A stretch of 64,000 nt of DNA. Source: Solimicrobium sp040544425 (GTDB lineage Bacteria > Pseudomonadota > Gammaproteobacteria > Burkholderiales > Burkholderiaceae_D). The stretch lies in assembly GCA_040544425.1 (NCBI GenBank), contig JBEONO010000021.1, positions 4,653-68,652 of the forward strand. Direction: 5' to 3'. The notes under the pieces are model-generated. The model did no database searches and was not told the origin of the DNA. It was given only the letters and a program-made list of their open reading frames with translations. A program made the position numbers and the translations under genes. Positions 1 through 9,775 of this stretch are shown one piece after another (position 1 is the stretch's first letter; every line of letters begins with the position of its first letter).

Positions 1-757
1 GTTTACCAATCAGGGTGGCAATGGCATGTTCATATTGCGCACGCAGCACGCCGACATCGATGGCCTGCGCTTCAGTACTTCTGAGTTGGGTTTCGGCCAG
101 CAGCACGCTGTCAGTCGCGACGATGCCGGATTTATATTGATTCTGCGTCAGCTTCAATGAGCGCTGATATTCCGCAACCGTATGATCCAGCAATTCCTTT
201 TGCGCATCCAGTGTGCGCAACTGAAAATAAGTCTGGGCCAGCTGCGATTGCAGACTCAGGCGCACCGCCTGCAGATTCGCATAACTGGCCAGCGCGGTAT
301 TGTCCTGCTCCTCCACCTTGCGTCGCACGCCGCCCCACAGATCGATTTCCCAGCTCGCGTTGACTCCGACCGAATTGACAGTGTTGACGCCAGAATTGAC
401 ATTGCCAGCGGGGGACCGGCTGCGGGTTCTGCTGAGGTCGCCGGTCAGACTTGGAAAGTAGGCAGCCCGGGCATTGTCCAGCAGGGCGGTGGCAGCCCGG
501 TAATTCGCCTCGGTCTGAGCCAATGTCTGATTCGAAGTTGCGACCTGTTCGATCAGGGCGTTCAGATTGGGATCGTTAAATAGTGTCCACCATTGCGATG
601 GAATGGCCTGATCCTGCGGCGTGGCGGTTTTCCAGTTTTCCTTAAAACTTTGCGGCATCTCCGCGACCGCTGCGGGACGAACGTAGTCCGGGCCGACCGC
701 GCAGCCGCCCAGCGCCAATAACATGAATGCGGGTACAAATAAAAGTTTGGATGACAT
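1..757 (-). CDS. RND efflux outer-membrane lipoprotein, NodT/OprM type (partial)
   Basis: This is the outer-membrane channel of the efflux operon transcribed leftwards; the window edge removes its C-terminus after about 252 codons of an expected 460-500. The start at 757 is an ATG preceded by a GAGGAAC ribosome-binding site. The N-terminus is a lipoprotein signal with lipobox LGGC (acylated Cys19), followed by the GPDYVRP motif typical of NodT-family channels. The segments NASWEIDLWGG and LAQTYFQLRTLDAQ match the alpha-barrel repeats of this family. It begins 18 bp after the mdtC stop, so it is almost certainly co-transcribed and supplies the exit duct for the MdtABC pump. Family assignment is secure; substrate range cannot be read from sequence. 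Confidence 0.93.
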   Translation of the reverse strand, partial: MSSKLLFVPAFMLLALGGCAVGPDYVRPAAVAEMPQSFKENWKTATPQDQAIPSQWWTLFNDPNLNALIEQVATSNQTLAQTEANYRAATALLDNARAAYFPSLTGDLSRTRSRSPAGNVNSGVNTVNSVGVNASWEIDLWGGVRRKVEEQDNTALASYANLQAVRLSLQSQLAQTYFQLRTLDAQKELLDHTVAEYQRSLKLTQNQYKSGIVATDSVLLAETQLRSTEAQAIDVGVLRAQYEHAIATLIGK

Positions 758-775
758 CTTGTTCCTCAATTGACT

Positions 776-3700
776 TTAGTGCGGTTCGATCTGCAGTGCC
801 GGCGCTGCGCGGCCCAGTCGCCAGGCATTGATCCGCTGTCCCAGCACATGGAACCAATCCATATACAGGTACACGACCGGTGTCGTAAACAGGGTCAGCA
901 TCTGACTGAAAATCAGGCCGCCGATAATGGTCACGCCCAAAGGTTGACGCAATTCGGAACCGGTGCCGGTGCCCAATGCGAGCGGCACCGCGCCAAGCAG
1001 CGCGGCCATGGTAGTCATCATGATCGGGCGAAAGCGCTGCAGACAGGCCTGCTTGATCGCTTCAAACGGCGTCTTGTTCTGGGTGCGTTGCGCGACCAGA
1101 GCAAAATCAATCATCATGATGGCGTTCTTTTTGACGATACCGATCAACAGAATAATCCCGATAAACGCCATCAGACTGAGTTCCATATTGGTGATCCACA
1201 GTGCCAGCAAAGCGCCCACCCCAGCCGAAGGCAGCGTCGATAAAATCGTGATCGGGTGCACCAGGCTTTCATACAGAATGCCCAGCACGATATAAATTGT
1301 CAGCAGCGATCCGATCACCAGAAATGGCATGGTCTGGAACGACTCCTGAAAGGTCTTGGCGGTGCCCTGGAAGCTGCCATGTACGGTAGCAGGCATGCCG
1401 ATTTTGCCGGTTGCATCGTCAATCAATTTCACCGCATCGCTCAACACCGTATTGGGCGCGAGGTTGAATGAGATGGTGGTCGCGGCGAACTGGCCCTGAT
1501 GATTCACGTTCAGGGTCGTGGTCGTGGGTTCGAAACTGGCGAATGAAGACAGGGCGACCAGTTTGCCCGACGCCGAGGTCACAAAGATGCTGCTCAATGT
1601 TTCGGGCCGTTGCCAGAATTCCGGCGCCACTTCCATCACAACATGATATTGATTGCGCGGCTGATAAATGATCGAGACCTGGCGCTGACCGAAGGCATCG
1701 TACAGTGCTGCATCGATCGCGTTTTGGGTGACGCCCAGACGCAATGCAGTGGGACGGTCAATGGTCAGCGTGACCTGCAGACCCTTGTCCTGCTGACTTG
1801 AATTGACATCGGCCAATTGCGGCACGCTTTGCAGGGCACGTAATACCTTCGGTGCCCATTTGTCCAGCTCTTTCAGATCGTCGCCCTGCAGCGTGTATTG
1901 ATACAGGGCGTTGCCCATCCTCCCGCCGACCCGAATATCCTGCCCGGCCTGCAAATACAGCGCCGAGCCTGGTATCTTCGCCAGCTTGCCGCGCAGGCGG
2001 TTGATGACATTGTCAGCGCTGACCTTGCGTTCTTCCAGCGGTTTCAGGGAGATGAACATCCGACCTGAATTGGTCTGACTGCCGCCGGTAAATCCGGTCA
2101 CACTTCTCACCGCCGGATCAGCGCGCACGATATCCATGTAAGCGTTCAGTTTCGGCACCATGGCCTGAAACGAAGTCGCCTGATCGGCCACGATCGAGCC
2201 CATGATGGTGCCGGTATCCTGGCTTGGGAAAAAGCCGGTCGGTACCACCGTGAACATGTAGAAGTTAAAGAAAATCACGCCAAACATGACCAGCAGGGTG
2301 ATGCGTGAATGACGCAGTGCCACGTCGAGACCGTTCGCATATTTTTGCTGCAGCCAGTTGAATCCGCGCTCCGAAGCCTGATAGATGCGACCGTGCTTTT
2401 CGTCTTTCGGCGACTTTAATAGTCGTGCGCACATCATCGGTGTGGTAGTCAGCGACACCACCAGCGAGACCAGTACGGCTGCCGACAGGGTGACGGCGAA
2501 TTCGTGAAACAGACGGCCAATCAGGCCGCCCATCAACAGCATCGGAATAAATACCGCGACCAGCGAAATACTCATGGAGATCACGGTAAATCCGACTTCG
2601 CGCGCGCCGCGCAGCGTCGCCTGCCACGGCGTCATGCCTTCTTCGATGTGGCGTGAAATGTTTTCCAGCACCACGATCGCATCGTCAACCACAAAACCGG
2701 TGGAAACCGTCAGTGCCATCAGGGAAAAATTATCCAGGCTGTAGCCGCACAAATACATGATGCCAAAGGTGCCGAGCAATGAAATTGGTACGGCAACCGA
2801 GGGAATCAAGGTAGCGCGCGCATTGCGCAAAAACAGAAACACCACCATGATCACCAGCGCGATTGAGCTGAGCAGCGTGCGTTGCACATCGCGCAGCGCG
2901 GCCCGGATCGTGATGGTGCGGTCCAGCGTCTGGGTCATGTTGATCGCGGCCGGAATCGAAGCGGTGAGCTGCGGCAAAATGGCGCGCACCCGGTCGACGG
3001 TTTCGATGATGTTGGCATTGGGCTGCTTAAACAGGATTAACAACACGGCCGGTTTGCCGTTGGCGCTGCCGAAGTTGCGCAGGTCTTCCACCGAGTCAAC
3101 CACCTGGCCCAGGTTACTCAGCTGGATCGGGGTATTGTTGGTGTAGCCAACGATCAGCGGCATGTAGTCAGCCGCTTTTTTGGCCTGGTCGTTGGTGTAG
3201 ATCTGCCACTGCCGGTCACCTTGCTCGAGGGTGCCTTTGGGTTTGTTGGCATTGGTCGCAGCGAGCGCAGTGCGGACCTGTTCCAGACCGATCCCGTATT
3301 TGCTCAATGCCAGCGGGTTGAGTTCGACCCGCACCGCAGGCAGGGCACTGCCACCGACGATGACCTGTCCGATCCCGCCGATCTGCGATATTTTCTGTTG
3401 CAGGGTAGTCGAGGCGATGTCATACATTTCGCCCTGACTCATCGTGTCGGAAGTGAGCGCCAGGATCATGATCGGCGCATCCGACGGATTGGCTTTGCGA
3501 TAGGTCGGGTTGGTGCGCAAGTTCGTCGGCAGATCTACCCGCGCCGCCGAGATCGCGGCCTGCACATCGCGCGCGGCGCCGTCGATATCGCGCGACAGGT
3601 CAAACTGCAGTGTCACATTGGTCGATCCCAGGGAGCTGGTTGAGGTCATCTCATTAATCCCGGCGATCCGTCCCAGCGAACGTTCCAGCGGCGTCGCCAC

Positions 3701-3886
3701 ACTGCTGGCCATGGTTTCCGGATTCGCACCGGGAATGCCGGCATACACCGAAATGACCGGAAAATCCACGCTGGGCATCGGCGAGACCGGCAATAAGGAA
3801 TAACCGACAATACCGGCCAGTGCCACGCCCAGAGTCAACAGCGTGGTGGCTATCGGTCGTTTGATAAAAGGCGAAGAGATATTCAT
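776..3886 (-). CDS. mdtC: RND multidrug efflux inner-membrane transporter, MdtC-like
   Basis: At 1036 residues it has the normal length for an HAE1-family proton/drug antiporter with 12 membrane helices and two large periplasmic loops. The N-terminus (FIKRPIATTLLTLGVALAG) is the first helix. TM4 carries the paired aspartates of the proton relay (GFVVDDAIVVLENI), and TM10 has the conserved lysine (GIVKKNAIMMIDFAL). It overlaps the preceding mdtB by 4 bp (ATGA type), implying translational coupling. In Enterobacteria MdtB and MdtC form a heterotrimer; adjacent, equally long paralogues suggest the same here. Which of the pair is B or C is assigned from order and resemblance rather than proof. 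Confidence 0.93.
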   Translation of the reverse strand: MNISSPFIKRPIATTLLTLGVALAGIVGYSLLPVSPMPSVDFPVISVYAGIPGANPETMASSVATPLERSLGRIAGINEMTSTSSLGSTNVTLQFDLSRDIDGAARDVQAAISAARVDLPTNLRTNPTYRKANPSDAPIMILALTSDTMSQGEMYDIASTTLQQKISQIGGIGQVIVGGSALPAVRVELNPLALSKYGIGLEQVRTALAATNANKPKGTLEQGDRQWQIYTNDQAKKAADYMPLIVGYTNNTPIQLSNLGQVVDSVEDLRNFGSANGKPAVLLILFKQPNANIIETVDRVRAILPQLTASIPAAINMTQTLDRTITIRAALRDVQRTLLSSIALVIMVVFLFLRNARATLIPSVAVPISLLGTFGIMYLCGYSLDNFSLMALTVSTGFVVDDAIVVLENISRHIEEGMTPWQATLRGAREVGFTVISMSISLVAVFIPMLLMGGLIGRLFHEFAVTLSAAVLVSLVVSLTTTPMMCARLLKSPKDEKHGRIYQASERGFNWLQQKYANGLDVALRHSRITLLVMFGVIFFNFYMFTVVPTGFFPSQDTGTIMGSIVADQATSFQAMVPKLNAYMDIVRADPAVRSVTGFTGGSQTNSGRMFISLKPLEERKVSADNVINRLRGKLAKIPGSALYLQAGQDIRVGGRMGNALYQYTLQGDDLKELDKWAPKVLRALQSVPQLADVNSSQQDKGLQVTLTIDRPTALRLGVTQNAIDAALYDAFGQRQVSIIYQPRNQYHVVMEVAPEFWQRPETLSSIFVTSASGKLVALSSFASFEPTTTTLNVNHQGQFAATTISFNLAPNTVLSDAVKLIDDATGKIGMPATVHGSFQGTAKTFQESFQTMPFLVIGSLLTIYIVLGILYESLVHPITILSTLPSAGVGALLALWITNMELSLMAFIGIILLIGIVKKNAIMMIDFALVAQRTQNKTPFEAIKQACLQRFRPIMMTTMAALLGAVPLALGTGTGSELRQPLGVTIIGGLIFSQMLTLFTTPVVYLYMDWFHVLGQRINAWRLGRAAPALQIEPH

Positions 3887-6800
3887 TCCGGCAGCTCGGC
3901 TTCGTCACGTTCCAGGCGTGAACTCGAATTCGGGTTAATACGGCGCGCCAGCCGGTCAAAGGCCAGATAGATCACCGGCGTGGTAAACAAGGTCAGGACC
4001 TGACACACAATCAAACCGCCGACGATGGTGATCCCGAGCGGGTGACGCAACTCGGAACCAACGCCACCGCCCAGCATCAGCGGCAGGGCACCGAGCAGCG
4101 CGGCCATGGTGGTCATCATGATGGGGCGAAAGCGCAGCAGACAGGCCTGATAAATGGCGTCGCGCGGGTTCATACCCTGGTTGCGTTCTGCATCCAAGGC
4201 AAAGTCGATGATCATGATGGCGTTTTTCTTGACGATACCGATCAGCAAAATAATCCCGATCACCGCCACGATGCCCAGATCGGCACCGAACGCCATCAAC
4301 GCCAGCAGCGCACCCATGCCGGCGGAGGGGAGTGTAGAGAGGATGGTAATCGGATGAATATAGCTCTCGTACAGCACGCCCAGCACGATGTAGACGGTGA
4401 CAATCGCCGCCAGAATCAGCAGCAGTTCATTGCCCAGCGAGGCATTGAAGGCCTGCGCTGCGCCCTGAAAATTGGTCTGGGTTGACACCGGCAGGCCAAT
4501 GTCCTGTTTGATCTTGTTAATGGCGTCAACTGCTTCACCCAACGAGACATTCGGTGCCAGATTGAACGAGACGGTATTGGCCGGGAACTGGCCGATATGA
4601 CTGACCACCAGCGGCGTATGTTTTTCAGCGATGGTGGCAAAGGTACTCATCGGCACCTGAGTGCCGTTGGCGCCGCTGACGTAGATGCTCTTGAGCGCAG
4701 CCGGGCTGATCTGAAATTCGGGTTTGACTTCCAGAATCACGCGGTACTGGTTGGTCTGGGTGAAAATGGTGGACACAATCCGCTGACCAAATGCGCTGTA
4801 CAAGGTGCTGTCGATGGCCGCTGGCGTAATGCCCAGGCGCGAAGCCGTCGCACGATCGATGGTCAGGGCGACCTGCAGTCCCTGATCCTGCAGATCGCTG
4901 GCGACATCGCGCAACTCGGGCAATTTCTTCAGGGCCTCCACCAGCTTCGGTGTCCAGATGCTCAGAATGTTCGGGTCGGCGTCTTCGATGGAGAACTGGT
5001 ACTGGGTGCGACTGACCCTGGTTTCGATGGTCAGATCCTGCACCGGTTGCATGTACAGCGCAATACCCTCGACATCTTCCAGCTGTTTCTGCAGACGCAT
5101 GGCGATCTGGGCGGCGCTGTGCGTGCGTTTGTCATGCGGGATCAGGTTGATTTGAATCCGGCCGCTGTTGAGTGTGGTATTGACCCCGTCAACACCGATA
5201 AACGACGACAGGCTTTCCACTTCCGGGTCTTCCAGAATTTTTTTGGTCAGCGCCTGCTGGCGTTCTGCCATGGCCTGAAAGGATACCGATTGCGGTGCTT
5301 CGGAAATACCCTGAATGACTCCGGTGTCTTGCAGCGGGAAAAATCCTTTCGGAACGATCACGTAAAGAATCACCGTAAATATCAGGGTGCCAATCGCCAC
5401 CAGCAGCGTTGCGGTCTGACGTTCCAGTACCCAGTTCAGCCAAACGCCATAACGCGCGATGACGCTATCATAAAATTCGCCTGACGCGTGATAAAAACGG
5501 CTTTGCTTTTCTTCCGGCACGTGGCGCAACAATTTGGCACACATCATCGGGGTCAGCGTTAACGAAACAATCGCCGAGATGACGATGGTCACCGACAGGG
5601 TAATGGCGAATTCGCGGAACAGGCGTCCGACGATATCGCCCATGAACAGCAGCGGAATCAATACCGCGATCAGCGAGATGGTCAGCGACAAAATCGTGAA
5701 GCCGATCTGCCGCGAGCCTTTCAACGCTGCCGCCAACGGCTCTTCACCTTCTTCAATATAGCGCGCGATATTTTCAATCATCACAATCGCATCATCAACC
5801 ACAAAGCCGGTCGAAATGGTGAGTGCCATTAAACTGAGATTGTTCAGACTGAACCCGGCCAGATACATCACGGAGAAGGAGCCGATGACAGACAGCGGCA
5901 CGGCCACGCTGGGGATGATGGTCGCCGCCAGATTGCGCAGGAACAGGAAAATCACCATGACCACCAGCGCCACCGATAACATCAATTCGAACTGCACGTC
6001 TTTGACCGAGCTGCGGATGGTATCGGTCCGGTCGCTCAACACCGAGACATCGATGCCAGGCGGGATCGAAGCCTGCAATTGCGGCAGCAATTTCTTGACA
6101 TGGTCCACCACGTCAATCACATTCGCGCCCGGCTGACGCTGAATATTTAAAATGATGGCGGGCTTTTCGTTGACCCATGCCGCGAGCTTGATGTTTTCCG
6201 CATCTTCGATAACGTCGGCAACATCGGAGAGGCGCACCGGAGCATTATTGCGGTAAGCGACAAAAATATTTTTGTATTCTTCGGCAGAGCGCAACTGATC
6301 ATTCGCATCGATCGTGAATGCCTGCGCCGGTCCGTCGAATCCGCCTTTGGCCTGATTGACGTTCGCCGTGCCGATGGCAGTGCGCACATCTTCAATATTC
6401 AATCCGTAGGAAGCCAGTGCGGTCGGGTTGACCTGAATCCGCACGGCCGGGCGCTGCCCGCCCGAGATGCTCACCAGCCCGACGCCGGCCACCTGCGATA
6501 TTTTCTGCGCCAGCCGGGTATCGGCGAAGGACTGCACCTGCGGCAGCGGCAGTGTTTTGGAAGTCAGTGCCAGCGTCATGATCGGCGTGTCGGCCGGATT
6601 CACCTTGTTATAAATCGGCGGTGCCGGAATATCACTGGGCAGGAATGACCCGGCAGCATTGATCGAGGCCTGCACTTCCTGTTCTGCGACATCCAGACTC
6701 AATGCCAGGCTGAACTGCAGGGTGATCACCGAGGCGCCGCCGGAACTGCTGGATGACATTTGATTCAGTCCGGGCATCTGGCCGAACTGACGCTCAAGCG

Positions 6801-6996
6801 GTGCGGTGATGGACGAAGTAATCACGTCCGGGCTGGCACCGGGATACAGCGTGACAACCTGAATGGTTGGGTAATCGACTTCAGGCAAGGCCGACAGCGG
6901 CAACGTGCGGTAGGCCATCAAGCCTACCAGCAGCAACGCCACCATCAGCAATGAGGTGGCGACAGGTCGTTCAATAAAGGGACGGGATAAATTCAT
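3883..6996 (-). CDS. mdtB: RND multidrug efflux inner-membrane transporter, MdtB-like
   Basis: This 1037-residue HAE1-family pump subunit is paralogous to its downstream neighbour throughout. Visible hallmarks are the first helix after FIERPVATSLLMVALLLVG, the TM4 proton-relay pair in GFVVDDAIVMIENIARYI, the TM10 lysine in GIVKKNAIMIIDFAL, and the segment LYESYIHPITILSTLPSAG. It overlaps mdtA by 4 bp at its 5' end and mdtC by 4 bp at its 3' end, so the three inner-membrane and periplasmic components are translationally coupled. It is expected to export hydrophobic or amphipathic compounds with MdtA, MdtC and the outer-membrane lipoprotein. No baeSR-type two-component genes lie beside it, unlike in E. 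coli. Confidence 0.93.
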   Translation of the reverse strand: MNLSRPFIERPVATSLLMVALLLVGLMAYRTLPLSALPEVDYPTIQVVTLYPGASPDVITSSITAPLERQFGQMPGLNQMSSSSSGGASVITLQFSLALSLDVAEQEVQASINAAGSFLPSDIPAPPIYNKVNPADTPIMTLALTSKTLPLPQVQSFADTRLAQKISQVAGVGLVSISGGQRPAVRIQVNPTALASYGLNIEDVRTAIGTANVNQAKGGFDGPAQAFTIDANDQLRSAEEYKNIFVAYRNNAPVRLSDVADVIEDAENIKLAAWVNEKPAIILNIQRQPGANVIDVVDHVKKLLPQLQASIPPGIDVSVLSDRTDTIRSSVKDVQFELMLSVALVVMVIFLFLRNLAATIIPSVAVPLSVIGSFSVMYLAGFSLNNLSLMALTISTGFVVDDAIVMIENIARYIEEGEEPLAAALKGSRQIGFTILSLTISLIAVLIPLLFMGDIVGRLFREFAITLSVTIVISAIVSLTLTPMMCAKLLRHVPEEKQSRFYHASGEFYDSVIARYGVWLNWVLERQTATLLVAIGTLIFTVILYVIVPKGFFPLQDTGVIQGISEAPQSVSFQAMAERQQALTKKILEDPEVESLSSFIGVDGVNTTLNSGRIQINLIPHDKRTHSAAQIAMRLQKQLEDVEGIALYMQPVQDLTIETRVSRTQYQFSIEDADPNILSIWTPKLVEALKKLPELRDVASDLQDQGLQVALTIDRATASRLGITPAAIDSTLYSAFGQRIVSTIFTQTNQYRVILEVKPEFQISPAALKSIYVSGANGTQVPMSTFATIAEKHTPLVVSHIGQFPANTVSFNLAPNVSLGEAVDAINKIKQDIGLPVSTQTNFQGAAQAFNASLGNELLLILAAIVTVYIVLGVLYESYIHPITILSTLPSAGMGALLALMAFGADLGIVAVIGIILLIGIVKKNAIMIIDFALDAERNQGMNPRDAIYQACLLRFRPIMMTTMAALLGALPLMLGGGVGSELRHPLGITIVGGLIVCQVLTLFTTPVIYLAFDRLARRINPNSSSRLERDEAELPE

Positions 6997-8276
6997 GATT
7001 TGTTGTGCGTGCCATTGCCGGTCCTGGTTGTGTCATCAGGCTTTTTGGTTTTGTCGGCGCCGCTGTTGCTGGAAGTGTCCACCTTGGCACCTTCGCGCAG
7101 TTTGTCGGTGCCGTCGACCACAACCATTTCTCCACTTTGCAATCCCGACATGATTTCAGTCTTGTCGCCTTGCGTGACACCCGCGACAATACTGCGCTGA
7201 GTGACGGTCTGATCTTTGCCCACGACGTAGACAAACTGGTTCGACCTGCCGCGCTGCACACCGGCACTTGGAATGGTGATCACATTCTGTCTGGTTTCAA
7301 GCAGCAGTTTGGCATTGACGAACTGGCTGGGGAACAAACTGAAATCAGTATTGCTGAACATTGCCTTGAGTTTGACCATGCCGGTGGTCGGGTCGATCTG
7401 ATTGTCGACGGTTTCCAGAACGCCGCTGGTGAGTTTGTTCTTGAAGGCCCGGTCATAGGCCTCGACATTCACTTTCTTGCCGCTGTTGAGATTCTTCATC
7501 AAGGCCGGAATATTATCTTCGGGTAAAGTGAACAGCACCGACATCGGCTGCAACTGGGTGATGATCACCAACCCGGTGGTATCGGAAGCATGGGCCACGT
7601 TGCCGACGTCAACCTGACGCAAACCGGCCCGGCCGGACACCGGGGCCGTGACTTTGGAATACAGCAAATTCAGTTTCGCGGTCGCCAGCTGTCCCTCGTC
7701 GACGCGCACTGTGCCTTCATACTGCTGTACCAGCGCTGCCTGGGTATCGACCTGCTGGGAGGCGATCGAATCTTCTTTGAGCAAAGTGCGGTAGCGCTCC
7801 AGATCAATTTTGGCATTGGTCAGCAGTGCCCTGTCATGCATCAGTTGGCCCTCGGCCTGCGCGAAGCTCGCCTGATAAGGACGCGGATCGATTTCTGCCA
7901 GCAGCTCACCCTTCCTGACCATTTGGCCTTCTTTGAAATGGATCTTCATAATCTCGCCATCGATGCGCGACTTCACCGTTACCGTAGCCAAGGGCGTCAC
8001 GGTGCCCAAACCGTTCAGGTAGACCTGGATATCATCGGTTTTGGCCAGCGCGGTAACGACCGGCATCGGCTTGCCGTCGCCAGGACCAGCGCCGCGTTTT
8101 TTTGCTGCCGGGTCTGCTGAGCTGGCGGCGGAACCGTCCTTGTTTCCCTTCGCAGATTGCGAATAGTACAGATAGCCGGCACCGATCAGAATAATCAGGG
8201 CAATGATCCAAAGCCAGGGGCGTCTGGATTGTGGCGTTGATGGTGTGCTGTTTGCGGTGGACTGAATATTATTCAT
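6993..8276 (-). CDS. mdtA: RND efflux periplasmic adaptor (membrane fusion protein), MdtA-like
   Basis: A 427-residue HlyD/AcrA-type adaptor. An uncleaved N-terminal membrane anchor is visible around residues 20-40 (WLWIIALIILIGAGYLYY), followed by a charged linker and the biotinyl-lipoyl half-motif (GTVTPLATVTVKSRIDGEI), the alpha-hairpin, and the second lipoyl half (VTAPVSGRAGLRQVDVGN). The C-terminal membrane-proximal domain contains IPSAGVQRGRSNQFVYVV. It is the first gene of the leftward efflux operon and overlaps mdtB by 4 bp. The C-terminal 40 residues are Lys/Asp/Thr-rich and low-complexity. The operon promoter should lie in 8277-8595; no specific regulator site was identified there. 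Confidence 0.93.
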   Translation of the reverse strand: MNNIQSTANSTPSTPQSRRPWLWIIALIILIGAGYLYYSQSAKGNKDGSAASSADPAAKKRGAGPGDGKPMPVVTALAKTDDIQVYLNGLGTVTPLATVTVKSRIDGEIMKIHFKEGQMVRKGELLAEIDPRPYQASFAQAEGQLMHDRALLTNAKIDLERYRTLLKEDSIASQQVDTQAALVQQYEGTVRVDEGQLATAKLNLLYSKVTAPVSGRAGLRQVDVGNVAHASDTTGLVIITQLQPMSVLFTLPEDNIPALMKNLNSGKKVNVEAYDRAFKNKLTSGVLETVDNQIDPTTGMVKLKAMFSNTDFSLFPSQFVNAKLLLETRQNVITIPSAGVQRGRSNQFVYVVGKDQTVTQRSIVAGVTQGDKTEIMSGLQSGEMVVVDGTDKLREGAKVDTSSNSGADKTKKPDDTTRTGNGTHNKS

Positions 8277-8595
8277 GGGATTTTTGGAAGTTCACGATGG
8301 ACTGGGTTAAATCAGGGCACTCAATGCAGCCAGACTTTGTGGGCATCCTGACGACGATTCAGAAAACCAGGCCTTAAAAAGATGCGTTATTAGACACTGT
8401 ATTGCAAAAGCCAGGCAATGAAATCTTTGTATAACCGCTGTTACATGAGCCATTTGACCCGGTCTTGTCAGTTGGTAAAGGTGAAGCTGCCGATGCCTCG
8501 GAATGAAGAAGCCGATCATAAGGTGTATCCTTAGCCCGGCGAAAGTAACCAAATGACATTAAAGTTTTTTAAACCCTGAAAAATCAAAGGAAATT
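8277..8595. other. Divergent intergenic region between mdtA and gloA
   Basis: About 320 bp without a convincing gene. It must contain the promoters of the leftward efflux operon and of rightward gloA. A ribosome-binding site (AAAGGA) sits just before the gloA start. Two short overlapping minus-strand reading frames here have no family resemblance and were not accepted. No clear operator or hairpin was recognised. Confidence 0.5.
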
Positions 8596-9000
8596 ATGCG
8601 GATATTACATACCATGCTGCGCGTCGGCGACCTGCAGCGCTCTATCGATTTTTATACCAAGGTCATGGGCATGACCTTGCTGCGCACCAGCGAAAATCCT
8701 GAATACAAATACACGCTGGCCTTTGTCGGATACGGCAGCAATCCGGATCATGCTGAATTGGAACTGACTTATAACTATGGCGTGGATCAGTATGATCTGG
8801 GTTCGGCCTACGGCCATATTGCGATTGCTGTTGAAGATGCCGCCGCTGCCTGTGCCAAAGTCAAAGCGGCTGGCGGTAATGTGACGCGCGAAGCCGGACC
8901 GGTTAAGGGCGGCTCTACCGTGATCGCATTCGTTACGGACCCCGATGGCTACAAGATTGAACTGATCGAACGCAATACGGACGGAACACGCAAGCATTAG
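8596..9000 (+). CDS. gloA: Lactoylglutathione lyase (glyoxalase I)
   Basis: A cytoplasmic metalloenzyme converting the methylglyoxal-glutathione hemithioacetal to S-lactoylglutathione. At 134 residues it has the same length as E. coli GloA and is near-identical over the N-terminus (HTMLRVGDLQRSIDFYTKV). All four metal ligands of the Ni-dependent class are in place: His5, Glu56, His74 (AYGHIAIAV) and Glu122 (GYKIELIE). The start is supported by an AAAGGA ribosome-binding site. It is followed almost immediately by a convergent acetyltransferase gene, with no room for a distinct terminator. The identification is very secure. Confidence 0.97.
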   Translation: MRILHTMLRVGDLQRSIDFYTKVMGMTLLRTSENPEYKYTLAFVGYGSNPDHAELELTYNYGVDQYDLGSAYGHIAIAVEDAAAACAKVKAAGGNVTREAGPVKGGSTVIAFVTDPDGYKIELIERNTDGTRKH

Positions 9001-9003
9001 CCA

Positions 9004-9528
9004 TTAATCGGCCAACAGCTTTTCCATTTCCACGAATTCAAGATCTTTGACCAGTCGAAATTCCTCACCTATTTCCGCCGGAAATGGGTGGGTCCGACCG
9101 GTGCGAGAATAGCCGCGCCGCTCGTAATAGGCGATCAGCTCAACGCGCAAACTGATCACAAACATCCACATTTTTTTTACCTTCCACTGAACCTGCGCTG
9201 CCCGCTCAGCCTGTGCCATGAACTGCCTGCCTATGCCTGTGCCTTGCAGGTCGGGTCGGACCACGAACATGCCAAGATAAGCCCTATCATCCGTTTTCTC
9301 CAAATGCACCGATCCGATGATGACGTCATCCTGCAAACACAGCAGGATGATTGAATTTTCCTGTTCAATGATTTTCTCAATTCCTGCTGCGTCGATCCGC
9401 TCACCGCTCAGAAGATCTGCCTCGGTGGTCCAGCCAGCGCGGCTTGCATCACCGCGGTAAGCACTGTTGGTTAATGCGGCGATGCGCGCTGCATCCTGTT
9501 TTACTGCGTGACGATAATGAAATGACAT
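9004..9528 (-). CDS. GNAT-family N-acetyltransferase
   Basis: A 174-residue protein with one GNAT fold. The acetyl-CoA binding motif A is clear (VVRPDLQGTGIGRQFMAQAE, R/Q-x-x-G-x-G form), preceded by the strand IIGSVHLEK and followed by the motif B region ending in AYYERRGYSRTGRTHPFP. The substrate is unknown; the C-terminal pattern (YYERRGY, HPFP) resembles cytoplasmic GNATs acting on small molecules or protein N-termini, without allowing a choice. It is convergent with gloA (3 bp apart) and divergent from the VRR-NUC gene. Confidence 0.85.
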   Translation of the reverse strand: MSFHYRHAVKQDAARIAALTNSAYRGDASRAGWTTEADLLSGERIDAAGIEKIIEQENSIILLCLQDDVIIGSVHLEKTDDRAYLGMFVVRPDLQGTGIGRQFMAQAERAAQVQWKVKKMWMFVISLRVELIAYYERRGYSRTGRTHPFPAEIGEEFRLVKDLEFVEMEKLLAD

Positions 9529-9775
9529 GGTGGTTGCGGATTGAAATTAATAGTCGAATCCGGGAGCTGGTAAAAAAAGAGTTGTTGATTATACGTTCGC
9601 GCTGAAAATTGAATTACAGGTTTTGTATATAAAAACATAAGAAATCTCAAAAAACCTGAGGCAGTTGCAAATTCCGCGCGCCAACCAGAAAAATAAGCGG
9701 CAAGTTACTGTATGCTTATACAGTCTTTTAAATTGCGACCGACACAAGCGCAGCAACCGAACCGTAATTTGCTCA

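Noticed and set aside
4597..5484. A 295-codon open frame on the plus strand
   Set aside because: It lies entirely antisense to mdtB, which has complete family motifs; the peptide is His/Gln/Arg-rich, as expected for an antisense shadow.
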